Of a stretch of 64,000 nucleotides of DNA, positions 53,705 through 61,869 are shown in pieces. This DNA is from Leptospira ognonensis (GTDB lineage: Bacteria; Spirochaetota; Leptospiria; Leptospirales; Leptospiraceae), in assembly GCF_004770745.1 (NCBI RefSeq), contig NZ_RQGD01000023.1:62001-126000 (forward strand), in the 5' to 3' direction. A program made the position numbers and the translations under genes. The notes below the pieces were generated by a model. The model saw only the letters and a list, made by a program, of their open reading frames with translations, made no database searches and was not told where the DNA came from. The first letter of the stretch is position 1; the number at the start of each line of letters is the position of its first letter.

Positions 53705-55593
53705 TAAATATTGGAAAATTTGAAATTGGTTCGGGACGAGCATTTATCATTGCCGAGATCGGGAACAACCATAATGGCGATCTGAATAAAGCGTATCAGC
53801 TAGTTGACGTAGCAGTATCCGTCGGTGCCGATTGTGCCAAATTCCAGATGCGTCACCTAGATGAAGTGTATCGCCAGAAAAGTTTGAACAAATCGGGTGA
53901 GGACTTAGGAACGGAATATATTTTAGATCTTCTTGAAAGATTTGAATTGGATAAAGAATTCCATCGAAAGCTAAATGCGTATTGTATAGAGAAAGGCATA
54001 CTGTATCTCTGCACGCCTTGGGACAATAAAAGTGTTGATATACTTGAAACTTTTCCTGTTCCTGCTTATAAGGTAGCATCTGCCGATCTAACGAATGTTT
54101 ATCTGTTAGACCGTCTCATAGAAACGAAAAAGCCTCTGATTCTTTCAACGGGAATGAGCAACACAGAAGAAATTTTATTTACGAGAAATTATCTTCAAAA
54201 TGCAAAAGCACAATTTGTTTTTTTACATTGTAATAGTACATATCCAGCACCACTACAGGACATCAATCTCAACTGGATGACCCAGTTGAAAGGGTTTCAT
54301 CCTTATATCGGCTATTCAGGACATGAAAGAGGTATCAATGTGACCTTGGCATCGATTGCCATGGGTGCAATGGTAGTGGAACGCCATCTAACACTCGATC
54401 GCAATATGGAAGGTCCTGACCATGCAGCAAGTCTTGAAGTAGGAGAGTTTACGAAACTCGTCCAAGGAATTAGAGAGATTGAGCAGGCTTTGGGTACAGG
54501 CCAACAGGAACGAAAACTCAGCCAAGGAGAAATGATCAATCGCGAAAACCTTGCGAAAAGTTGTGTCGCTGCCAAACCCATTACAAAGGGAACCACGATT
54601 ACCAAAGAGATGATCAAAGTTCTGAGTCCGGGACAAGGACTTTCACCTCAAAAAATCAATGATTTGATCGGGAAAAAAATCAAACGCGATATGTTGGAAG
54701 AAGATTATTTTTTTCCTTCCGATCTTTCGGAAAAGAAAATAGAACCAAAGCAATATCGATTTAAAAGACCTTGGGGAGTACCTGTTCGTTATCATGACTT
54801 CCAAGAATACTATGCTCGAGTGAAGCCAGATTTATTTGAATTCCATTTGTCTTACTCAGATATGGAACTCGACCCAAGTAAGTTTTTAAATGGCACCTAT
54901 GATTGTGAATTCGTGATCCATGCACCTGAGTTATTTGAAGGTAGCCATCTTATGGATTTGGCAACACCTGATGATGCGTATCGAAACATTTCTTTAAAAG
55001 AAACGCAAAGAGTCATTGATATTACAAGGTCTCTCAAGAAATACTTTCCAAAAACAAAAAAGCCCTTTATTGTCGCAAACATTGGCGGTATCTCCATGGA
55101 TGGAAACCTGCCAAAGGAAATCCTCCCGTCTTATTACGAGCGTTTTGGTAAAAGCTTGCAGCAGTTAGATATGGAGGGTGTTGAATTGATCCCGCAAACG
55201 ATGGCTCCCTTCCCTTGGCACTTTGGGGGCCAAAGGTATCAAAATATTTTTGTGCAAATCGGTGAAATTGAAGAGTGGTGTAAAAAATTAAATTTGCGCA
55301 TGTGTTATGATGTTTCTCACACGATGCTGACCTGCAATCACTTCGGTCTGGATTTTTATGATTTTTCCAAAAGAATCGCTCCTTTCACTGCGCACATTCA
55401 TATGGGTGATGCTAAGGGGTTCAATGGCGAGGGTCTTCAGGTAGGTGAAGGAGAAATAGATTTCCAGAGATTAGGAAAAATCTTTTCTGAATTTGCACCT
55501 AACGCATGGTTTATTCCCGAAATATGGCAAGGACATAAAAATGGTGGGGAAGGCTTCTGGATCGCTCTTGAAAAGTTGGAAGGGATCTTGTAA
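53701..55593 (+). CDS. NeuB-like nonulosonate synthase fused to a TIM-barrel isomerase-like domain
   Basis: At 630 residues this is nearly twice the usual NeuB length. Residues 1-345 have GRAFIIAEIGNNHNGDLNKA, YKVASADLTNV, ILSTGMSNTEEI, LHCNSTYPAPLQDINLNWM, IGYSGHERG and ERHLTLDRNMEGPDHAASLE, then a SAF domain (VAAKPITKGTTITKEM). These enzymes condense phosphoenolpyruvate with a sugar. Residues ~360-630 resemble xylose-isomerase-like TIM barrels (FEFHLSYSDMELD; CYDVSHTMLTCNHF; HIHMGDAKGFNGEGLQVGEG, EID). It overlaps the kinase by ATGA and the GmhA gene by TAATG. The substrate is not resolved. Confidence 0.88.
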   Translation: MINIGKFEIGSGRAFIIAEIGNNHNGDLNKAYQLVDVAVSVGADCAKFQMRHLDEVYRQKSLNKSGEDLGTEYILDLLERFELDKEFHRKLNAYCIEKGILYLCTPWDNKSVDILETFPVPAYKVASADLTNVYLLDRLIETKKPLILSTGMSNTEEILFTRNYLQNAKAQFVFLHCNSTYPAPLQDINLNWMTQLKGFHPYIGYSGHERGINVTLASIAMGAMVVERHLTLDRNMEGPDHAASLEVGEFTKLVQGIREIEQALGTGQQERKLSQGEMINRENLAKSCVAAKPITKGTTITKEMIKVLSPGQGLSPQKINDLIGKKIKRDMLEEDYFFPSDLSEKKIEPKQYRFKRPWGVPVRYHDFQEYYARVKPDLFEFHLSYSDMELDPSKFLNGTYDCEFVIHAPELFEGSHLMDLATPDDAYRNISLKETQRVIDITRSLKKYFPKTKKPFIVANIGGISMDGNLPKEILPSYYERFGKSLQQLDMEGVELIPQTMAPFPWHFGGQRYQNIFVQIGEIEEWCKKLNLRMCYDVSHTMLTCNHFGLDFYDFSKRIAPFTAHIHMGDAKGFNGEGLQVGEGEIDFQRLGKIFSEFAPNAWFIPEIWQGHKNGGEGFWIALEKLEGIL

Positions 55594-56171
55594 TGTCACG
55601 AGAAAAAGTTCGAAGTATCATCCAATCATCGATCGAAGTCAAAAGAAGTATATACGACTCAGAACCTTTGCTCAAACAGATTACGGATCTTGCTGCTCTT
55701 TGTTTACAATCCCTGAAAGCTGGTGGCAAAATTATCTTCGCTGGAAATGGTGGCAGTTTTGCAGATTCCCAACATTTAGCTGCCGAGTTTATTTCGAGGC
55801 TTCAGTTTGACAGAGACCCATTAGCCTCGGTTGCCCTAGGAACCAATAGTTCCTCAACGACGGCGATTGGAAATGATTATGGATATGACCAAGTTTTTGT
55901 GAGAGAACTAAAAGCGATCGCTCTGCCAGGAGATGTTTTTATACCGATCTCCACGAGTGGTAACAGTCAAAATATCTTGGCGACCCTAGAAACCGCAAAG
56001 GCCAAAAACTTACATGTCGTTGGTCTCACAGGGGAATCGGGTGGAAAGTTAAAGTCACTAGTTCCTTGCATCTGTGTACCTTCCTCACGGACAGAAAGAA
56101 TCCAAGAATCGCATATCATGATCGGACACATTATTTGTGGTTTGGTGGAGGATGGTTATTTTCTTTCATGA
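55593..56171 (+). CDS. SIS-domain sedoheptulose-7-phosphate isomerase (GmhA-like)
   Basis: At 192 residues this has the GmhA-type SIS fold: GGKIIFAGNGGSFADSQHLA, AEFISRLQFDRDPLASVALG, NDYGYDQVFVRELKAIALPG, DVFIPISTSGNSQNIL and ESHIMIGHIICGLVE. GmhA isomerises sedoheptulose-7-phosphate to D-glycero-D-manno-heptose-7-phosphate. With the adjacent HddA-, GmhB- and HddC-like genes it gives a complete GDP-heptose route. It shares one base with the NeuB fusion and ends in ATGA overlap with the next gene. Confidence 0.92.
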   Translation: MSREKVRSIIQSSIEVKRSIYDSEPLLKQITDLAALCLQSLKAGGKIIFAGNGGSFADSQHLAAEFISRLQFDRDPLASVALGTNSSSTTAIGNDYGYDQVFVRELKAIALPGDVFIPISTSGNSQNILATLETAKAKNLHVVGLTGESGGKLKSLVPCICVPSSRTERIQESHIMIGHIICGLVEDGYFLS

Positions 56172-57004
56172 AAAATCAACTAGGCGTCATGCAGGGAAGA
56201 CTTCTTCCCAAATACAAAGGTCGTTACCAAGCACATCCAGTAGGATATTGGCAAGAGGAGTTCCCCATTGCCAAGTCGCTTGGATTGGATTGCATCGAAT
56301 TTATACTCGACTACAACGATTTCGAGAAAAACCCTCTTTCCTCTGAGAAGGGAATCCAGGAACTTAAACAAGTGATAGGTGAGACAGATGTTTCTGTCGT
56401 ATCCATTTGTGCGGATTATTTTATGGAAGCTCCTCTGCACTCTCCTGATATTGCTGTCGTCGAGGAGAGTAAGCAAGTGCTTTCACTTCTACTAAATCAC
56501 GCAAGCATCCTGGGAGTAAAAGATATTGTCATCCCGTGTGTGGATCAATCCTCTTTGAAATCGAAAAGTGATAAGACGACATTCTATAACAATCTTCTAC
56601 CTTTTGTAAAAATTGCGGAAGAAAAAGAGATTCGGCTCTCTTTAGAAACGGATTTAAACGCGTCCGAATTCTTAGAGATCCTTCAGATGTTTGGCTCTAA
56701 AGCAGTGTCTGTGAATTACGATATCGGTAATAGTGCCTCGCTTGGATTCAAGCCAGAAGAAGAGTTTGCTGCCTATGGAAAATTCATCACAGATATCCAT
56801 ATTAAAGACAGAAAATTAAATTCTGGGTCCGTGGAACTTGGAACAGGGAATGCAGATTTTCCGACGGTCATTGCCCTGATCAACAAGTTAGGTTATACAG
56901 GACCATTCATCATGCAAGCTTACCGCGATGAGGAAGGCTTAGAGATTTTTAAGAAACAGTTAGAATGGGTAAGAAAGAATTTTTTGGAAGGAATTAAAAA
57001 TTGA
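56168..57004 (+). CDS. Sugar phosphate isomerase/epimerase (AP-endonuclease-2-type TIM barrel)
   Basis: The ATG at 56168 overlaps the GmhA stop (ATGA) and gives 278 residues starting MKNQLGVMQGRLLPKYKGRY. A longer frame from 56066 only reads the GmhA tail in another phase. The body has LGLDCIEFILDY, IRLSLETDLNASEFLEIL, VNYDIGNSASLGFKPEEEFA and ITDIHIKDRKLN, a xylose-isomerase-like fold with metal-binding Glu/Asp/His. It is the second such domain in the cluster, the first being fused to NeuB. The substrate is unknown. Confidence 0.85.
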   Translation: MKNQLGVMQGRLLPKYKGRYQAHPVGYWQEEFPIAKSLGLDCIEFILDYNDFEKNPLSSEKGIQELKQVIGETDVSVVSICADYFMEAPLHSPDIAVVEESKQVLSLLLNHASILGVKDIVIPCVDQSSLKSKSDKTTFYNNLLPFVKIAEEKEIRLSLETDLNASEFLEILQMFGSKAVSVNYDIGNSASLGFKPEEEFAAYGKFITDIHIKDRKLNSGSVELGTGNADFPTVIALINKLGYTGPFIMQAYRDEEGLEIFKKQLEWVRKNFLEGIKN

Positions 57005-57744
57005 ACGATACAATTGCCATCATCCCCGCAAGAAGCGGTTCTAAGAGTATAAAAGACAAAAATTTGGCCTTGTTAGGTGGTCATCCGCTGATTGCGTATA
57101 GCATTGCCGCAGGCATACTTTCAAAAAAAGTAAGCCGGACCCTTGTTTCTACTGACTCAGAAGTTTACGCCACGATTGCCAAAAAATATGGGGCAGAAGT
57201 TCCCTTTATGAGACCAGCAGAGTTTTCTACAGACACTGCAACGGATAGGGATTTCATGTTCCATGCTATGTTGTGGATGAGAGAAAACGAGGAGGCTGTG
57301 CCAGAATATTGGGTACACTTACGCCCAACCACTCCTCTAAGGGATCCGATCCATTTGGACCAAGCATTGGAAACCTTGCAAGCGAATGGGGAAGCAACTT
57401 CCTTACGTTCGGCGCATCTCTGTCCCGAGTCGCCTTTTAAATGGTTTCGGAAGAATGATAGCGGGTATCTTACGGCGCTTGTGTCCGACGAAACTTCTTT
57501 AGACAGGTTCAACCTTCCGAGACAATCTTATCCAGATGTTTATATTCCAGATGGTTATGTAGATATCGTGCGCAGTTCCTTCGTATTGAATACGGAATTA
57601 ATGCATGGAAACCGGGTGATTGGATATGTGTCGCCTGCATGCACAGAAGTAGATTCAAAGGAAGAATTGGATCTCTTAGAGTTCCAAATTAAAAAGTACG
57701 GATCACCACTTTTAAATTATTTGAATGAAATGGAGAAAAAATAA
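57001..57744 (+). CDS. CMP-nonulosonate (acylneuraminate) cytidylyltransferase
   Basis: This NeuA/PtmB-type enzyme activates a keto-acid sugar with CTP. The TTG start overlaps the previous TGA (TTGA), with AAGGA eight bases upstream. It begins IAIIPARSGSKSIKDKNLAL, followed by GGHPLIAYSIAAG, RTLVSTDSEVYATIAKKYGA, RPTTPLRDPIHLDQALE and SAHLCPESPFKWF, and YIPDGYVDIVRSS. At 247 residues it is the short form without the extra phosphatase domain. It partners the NeuB-like synthase upstream. Confidence 0.92.
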   Translation: MNDTIAIIPARSGSKSIKDKNLALLGGHPLIAYSIAAGILSKKVSRTLVSTDSEVYATIAKKYGAEVPFMRPAEFSTDTATDRDFMFHAMLWMRENEEAVPEYWVHLRPTTPLRDPIHLDQALETLQANGEATSLRSAHLCPESPFKWFRKNDSGYLTALVSDETSLDRFNLPRQSYPDVYIPDGYVDIVRSSFVLNTELMHGNRVIGYVSPACTEVDSKEELDLLEFQIKKYGSPLLNYLNEMEKK

Positions 57745-59130
57745 ATGGCCGGTCATGGTTTTAGTCATATTCCACAAAACGTAGAAAAGGTGAATACCAA
57801 ATATAGAAAGATTCAGACTCAGATTCCCGTGCCTGAGAGCCTGCCTTTATTAGAAAAAATGTACAAAACCGAATCTCGCTCTATGCATGGTCAAATGCCA
57901 ATCATTTGGGACCGGGCAGAAGGATTTCAGGTTTTTGATCCTTGGGGAAATGCTTGGATAGATTTTAGTAGCACGATATTTGTTACAAATGCGGGACATG
58001 GAAATAAGAGAATCATCGAAGCTCTGAGAAAAGTTCTCGATAAACCTTTGTTACATACCTATACGTATGCAAATCTAGAAAGAATTGAATATATCGATTA
58101 TCTCATTGAAAATACGCCTAAACAATTTGAAAAAGCGTTTCTATTGTCCGCTGGAACAGAAGCCACTGAGTGCGCTTTTAAGTTGATGAGATTGAATGGG
58201 AAAAAGCAGGGAAAAAAAAGAGGCGGCATTATTTGTTTTGAGGGCAATTGGCACGGACGAACTCTGGGCGCCCAAATGATGGGTTGGAATCCTGCGCAAA
58301 AAGAATGGATAGGATATTTGGATCCTAATATCTTTCATCTTCCTTTTCCGTATCCTTGGAGAGAAGAGGCAATGAAAAATCCAGTCCAATTCTTTAAGGA
58401 CAGTCTAACAGAGATGTGTCTAAAGAATCAAATTGATCCTCAGACAGATATCTCTGGCTTTATGTTGGAAACGTTTCAGGGCTGGGGCGCCATTTTTTAT
58501 CCCAAAGAATTTGTGCAAGCAGTCGTGGAATTTGCTCATCAGAATCAGATTCTTGTCGCCTTTGATGAAATGCAGGCAGGCTTTGGGCGAACTGGAAAAT
58601 TATTTGGCTATATGCATTATGGTGTAGAGCCAGATCTATTGTGTTGTGGAAAAGGTGCGGCTTCAAGTCTTCCACTATCCATCGTGTTAGGTTCTGCCGA
58701 AGTGATGGACTTACCAGACATTGGATCGATGAGCTCCACTCACTCAGCGAATCCGATGGTATGTGCTGCAGGGAAAGCAAATTTAGAAGCTTTACTTGAA
58801 GATGGACTCATAACAAACTCTGAGAAACTTGGAAAAATCTTTCATGACCAGTTACAAAAAATGAGAGAACAATTTCCGAATCATATTAGTTCGATACAGG
58901 GCGTTGGACTTTTGGCTGCAGTCATCTTTAATGATCCATCTGGAAAGCCACTCGCTTCTCTCTGTGATACGATTGCAGAATACTGTCTGCAACGAGGGCT
59001 CATTCTTGTTCATACAGGACGCGAATCCATGAAATTGGCACCTCCCTTAAGCATCACTGAGGATGCACTATTCGAGGGACTTGGCGTTCTTTCTGGGGCC
59101 ATAGCCGATGGAATCAAAAAACATCCATGA
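57745..59130 (+). CDS. Class III aminotransferase (PLP)
   Basis: This 461-residue PLP enzyme shows DPWGNAWIDFSSTIFVTNAG, AFLLSAGTEATECAFKLMRL (phosphate loop), CFEGNWHGRTLGAQMMGWNP, VAFDEMQAGFGRTGKLFGY (the DE(M)QAGFGRTG hallmark) and LLCCGKGAASSLPLSIVLG, which holds the PLP lysine. In this context it probably aminates a keto-sugar or attaches an amino group to a nonulosonate precursor, rather than acting on ornithine. The start follows the NeuA-like stop directly; the end overlaps the VOC gene by ATGA. Confidence 0.92.
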   Translation: MAGHGFSHIPQNVEKVNTKYRKIQTQIPVPESLPLLEKMYKTESRSMHGQMPIIWDRAEGFQVFDPWGNAWIDFSSTIFVTNAGHGNKRIIEALRKVLDKPLLHTYTYANLERIEYIDYLIENTPKQFEKAFLLSAGTEATECAFKLMRLNGKKQGKKRGGIICFEGNWHGRTLGAQMMGWNPAQKEWIGYLDPNIFHLPFPYPWREEAMKNPVQFFKDSLTEMCLKNQIDPQTDISGFMLETFQGWGAIFYPKEFVQAVVEFAHQNQILVAFDEMQAGFGRTGKLFGYMHYGVEPDLLCCGKGAASSLPLSIVLGSAEVMDLPDIGSMSSTHSANPMVCAAGKANLEALLEDGLITNSEKLGKIFHDQLQKMREQFPNHISSIQGVGLLAAVIFNDPSGKPLASLCDTIAEYCLQRGLILVHTGRESMKLAPPLSITEDALFEGLGVLSGAIADGIKKHP

Positions 59131-59561
59131 TTAAAAACACTCGTCATACGGGAATCGTTGTTAGGGATTTAGACAGAGCTTTTAGGTTTTATGAAGCTTT
59201 AGGCTTTAAACTCTGGAAACGCGAAGTTGAATCTGGGGATTTCATTAGTACTGTTGTCGGGATTGAAAACGTGAAAGTGGAGACAGCAAAATTGAAAGCA
59301 CCCGACAATTCTATGTTAGAGTTGTTACAGTATCACTCCCATCCGAAAGAAAAAGAAATTGTAAACGCACCTTCCAATCAGTTGGGTTGTTCGCATATCG
59401 CTTTTAGTGTGATTGATATTGATAAAACATGTGATTTTATTTTGCAACAAGGCGGCTCGCTTGTGAATCCGCCAGCCCTATCTGCGAATGGACTGGTAAA
59501 GGTTGCCTATTGCCATGATCCAGAAGGGGTACTTTTGGAATTAGTTGAGGAGATTATGTAA
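59127..59561 (+). CDS. VOC (glyoxalase/bleomycin-resistance fold) protein
   Basis: This 144-residue protein has two beta-alpha-beta-beta-beta halves of the vicinal oxygen chelate fold: TRHTGIVVRDLDRAFRFYEA with NSMLELLQYHSHP, and LGCSHIAFSVIDIDKTCDFI with YCHDPEGVLLELVEE. Metal ligands of the H..E/H..E type are visible. The fold is used by epimerases and lyases, so it may epimerise an intermediate in the cluster. It is coupled at both ends (ATGA before, TAATG after). Confidence 0.87.
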   Translation: MIKNTRHTGIVVRDLDRAFRFYEALGFKLWKREVESGDFISTVVGIENVKVETAKLKAPDNSMLELLQYHSHPKEKEIVNAPSNQLGCSHIAFSVIDIDKTCDFILQQGGSLVNPPALSANGLVKVAYCHDPEGVLLELVEEIM

Positions 59562-60238
59562 TGGCAGATTATCTAAAAGTCGTATACGATGAGAAATCTC
59601 ATCCATATACAAATTATCCTGAGCAACTTGTTTCCTATCTGTTTCAATCGTTTCAAATGAAACCTGGTATGAAATTTTTAGAGCCTGGGTGTGGGCGTGG
59701 AGATTTTTTACTGAATTTTCAGAAGCTGGGATTGGATTGTTATGGCGTAGACCTTTCACTTGAAGCGAAAACTTTTTTGGCAAAAAGTAAAATACCAGTC
59801 GAGATATGTAATGCCGATAAGGATCGATTGCCCTTTGATGACGATACTTTTGATATCATCTATAATAAAAGTTTCTTAGAGCATTTAAGAGAGCCAGATC
59901 ATTTTTTAAAGGAAGCAAGACGAATCTTAAAGCCTGGCGGTTTGATATTATGCCTTGTTCCAGACTGGGAATCTAATTATAAAATCTATTTTGATGATTT
60001 TACCCATAGGACCCCATTCACCAAAGTTTCCTTAAATGATATTTTTAAAATCTGCGATTTCTCTAATATCAATGTTTATATTTTCAGACAGCTCCCGATT
60101 GTATGGAAATACCCGATTTTAAATTATTTTTGCGCTATGATCAGTCCCTTCATTCCCGTTCGCACTAAAAATAAATTTTTTCGATGGTCACGCGAACTTA
60201 TGTTAGTTGGCTCAGCATATAAAGAGACCAAAGTCTAA
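59561..60238 (+). CDS. Class I SAM-dependent methyltransferase
   Basis: This 225-residue protein has motif I FLEPGCGRGDFLLNFQKLGL, post-I CYGVDLS, motif II RLPFDDDTFDIIYNKSFLEH and RILKPGGLILCLVPDW. It is a Methyltransf_11-type enzyme, probably adding a methyl group to a sugar or to a cluster intermediate. The acceptor cannot be read from the sequence. Confidence 0.9.
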   Translation: MADYLKVVYDEKSHPYTNYPEQLVSYLFQSFQMKPGMKFLEPGCGRGDFLLNFQKLGLDCYGVDLSLEAKTFLAKSKIPVEICNADKDRLPFDDDTFDIIYNKSFLEHLREPDHFLKEARRILKPGGLILCLVPDWESNYKIYFDDFTHRTPFTKVSLNDIFKICDFSNINVYIFRQLPIVWKYPILNYFCAMISPFIPVRTKNKFFRWSRELMLVGSAYKETKV

Positions 60239-60250
60239 GAAAAGATACAT

Positions 60251-61024
60251 TTGAACTTAAATCTAAAGGATAAAACTGTGTTTGTTTCTGGTGGGACAAA
60301 AGGGATAGGTCTTGCCATTGTGAAAGGTTTTCTTGGCGAAGGTTGCAAGGTAGCCTGCATCGCTAGAAATGAAGACTTAATTGCTAGGATCGCTTCGGAG
60401 CTAAAACAAGAATATTTGGAAGAGAATCTACTTTGTCTGAAAGCGGATGCCACCCAGGAAGAAGAGTTAGTTTCGAGCCTAAAGAAAGTTACCGAAAGAT
60501 TTGGAACGATTGATATATTAGTCTCAAATATAGGAAATGGAAAAAGTGTTCCAGATCCTCTTCCCGCAAAAGACCAATTTCGCACCGTTTGGGAAACGAA
60601 TTTTACCTCCGCAGAAAATTTAGTGCGAGTCGGTATGAACTACTTAACCCCGAAAGATTCCTCTATTCTTTTCATCTCTTCCATTGCGGGAGTTGAGGCC
60701 ATCGGAGCACCCACTGATTATTCGGTGGCAAAATCAGCCTTGATTGCCTTATCCAAGAACTTGGCACGCAAACTTGCGCCTAACATCAGGGTGAACTGTA
60801 TTGCACCTGGTAATATTTTTTTTCCTGGTGGTAGCTGGGAGGAGAAGGTAAAACAAGATCCCGATCGTGTGAACCTAATCATACAAACGACAGTTCCCAT
60901 GAAACGTTTTGGCACTCCGGAAGAGATCGCTGATGCTGTTTTGTTTTTAAGTTCAGAGAGAGCTACTTTTATCACAGGAAGTTGTCTCATCGTTGATGGT
61001 GGACAAACGGTAAGCCTTCACTAA
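60251..61024 (+). CDS. SDR-family oxidoreductase (FabG-like)
   Basis: This 257-residue SDR with a TTG start has VFVSGGTKGIGLAIVKGFLG, a (V)SNIGNG segment in place of NAG, ISSIAGVEAIGAPTDYSVAK (Ser, Tyr, Lys catalytic set) and the C-terminal ITGSCLIVDGGQTV typical of FabG-type enzymes. In this cluster it probably reduces a sugar carbonyl. It precedes a second SDR by 10 bases. Confidence 0.88.
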   Translation: MNLNLKDKTVFVSGGTKGIGLAIVKGFLGEGCKVACIARNEDLIARIASELKQEYLEENLLCLKADATQEEELVSSLKKVTERFGTIDILVSNIGNGKSVPDPLPAKDQFRTVWETNFTSAENLVRVGMNYLTPKDSSILFISSIAGVEAIGAPTDYSVAKSALIALSKNLARKLAPNIRVNCIAPGNIFFPGGSWEEKVKQDPDRVNLIIQTTVPMKRFGTPEEIADAVLFLSSERATFITGSCLIVDGGQTVSLH

Positions 61025-61034
61025 AGGATATGTT

Positions 61035-61859
61035 ATGAACGAACTATTTTCTTTAAAAGACAAAGTGATTGTAATTACAGGTGCGGCGGGACTGCTCGGA
61101 AGACAGCACGCTGACGCTATAGCCTCGGCCGGAGGAATTCCGATCCTACTTGATTTATACAAAGAGCCCGTAGAAGAATATGCAAAAGTCCTGCAAGAAA
61201 AATACGGAGTCAGAGCAATAGGCTTTCAAGTGAACATTACAAAGGAAGAGGAGATTCGTGCAAATTGTACGGAAATTGTTCAAACTTTTGGAAGGATCGA
61301 TGGCTTAGTGAACAATGCAGCGAACAATCCGAAAGTCGAAGAGTCTTCGGATAAAAATTTCTCTCGTTTAGAAAATTTCCAATTTCATGTTTGGAATGAT
61401 GATCTCGCGGTCGGACTTTCCGGTGCATTCTTATGTTCTAAGTATTATGGCTTTGAGATCTCTAAGAACCCAAAGGGAGGGTGTATCCTCAACATTTCTT
61501 CGGATTTAGGTATCATTGCCCCTGACCAAAGGCTTTACCAAAAGCCAGGACTTCCCGAAGAGCTCCAACCGGTTAAACCAGTGACATACTCTGTCGTGAA
61601 AGCTGGACTCATAGGACTTACCAGATATCTGGCTACCTATTGGGCAGACAAAAATGTTCGGTGCAATGCGATTTGCCCTGGTGGAGTGGAAAACAATCAG
61701 AACCCAGAGTTCATGAAAGAAGTCACCTCAAGAATTCCCTTGGGAAGAATGGCAAATAAGGATGAGTATAAAGGGTTAGTTGTATTTTTACTGGGTGATA
61801 GCGCTAGTTATATGAACGGTGCGATAGTGTCAGCTGACGGTGGTAGAAGCGTATGGTGA
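61035..61859 (+). CDS. SDR-family oxidoreductase, PtmA-like
   Basis: This 274-residue SDR begins FSLKDKVIVITGAAGLLGRQ, a pattern seen in PtmA of flagellin-glycan clusters. It has DGLVNNAANNP, LNISSDLGIIAPDQRLYQKP, YSVVKAGLIGLTRYLATYWA (YxxxK) and AICPGGVENNQNPEF. PtmA relatives accompany NeuB/NeuA modules in other bacteria, which supports a nonulosonate-type sugar product. AAAGGA lies nine bases before the ATG. Confidence 0.87.
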   Translation: MNELFSLKDKVIVITGAAGLLGRQHADAIASAGGIPILLDLYKEPVEEYAKVLQEKYGVRAIGFQVNITKEEEIRANCTEIVQTFGRIDGLVNNAANNPKVEESSDKNFSRLENFQFHVWNDDLAVGLSGAFLCSKYYGFEISKNPKGGCILNISSDLGIIAPDQRLYQKPGLPEELQPVKPVTYSVVKAGLIGLTRYLATYWADKNVRCNAICPGGVENNQNPEFMKEVTSRIPLGRMANKDEYKGLVVFLLGDSASYMNGAIVSADGGRSVW

Positions 61860-61869
61860 TTTGGCTGAT

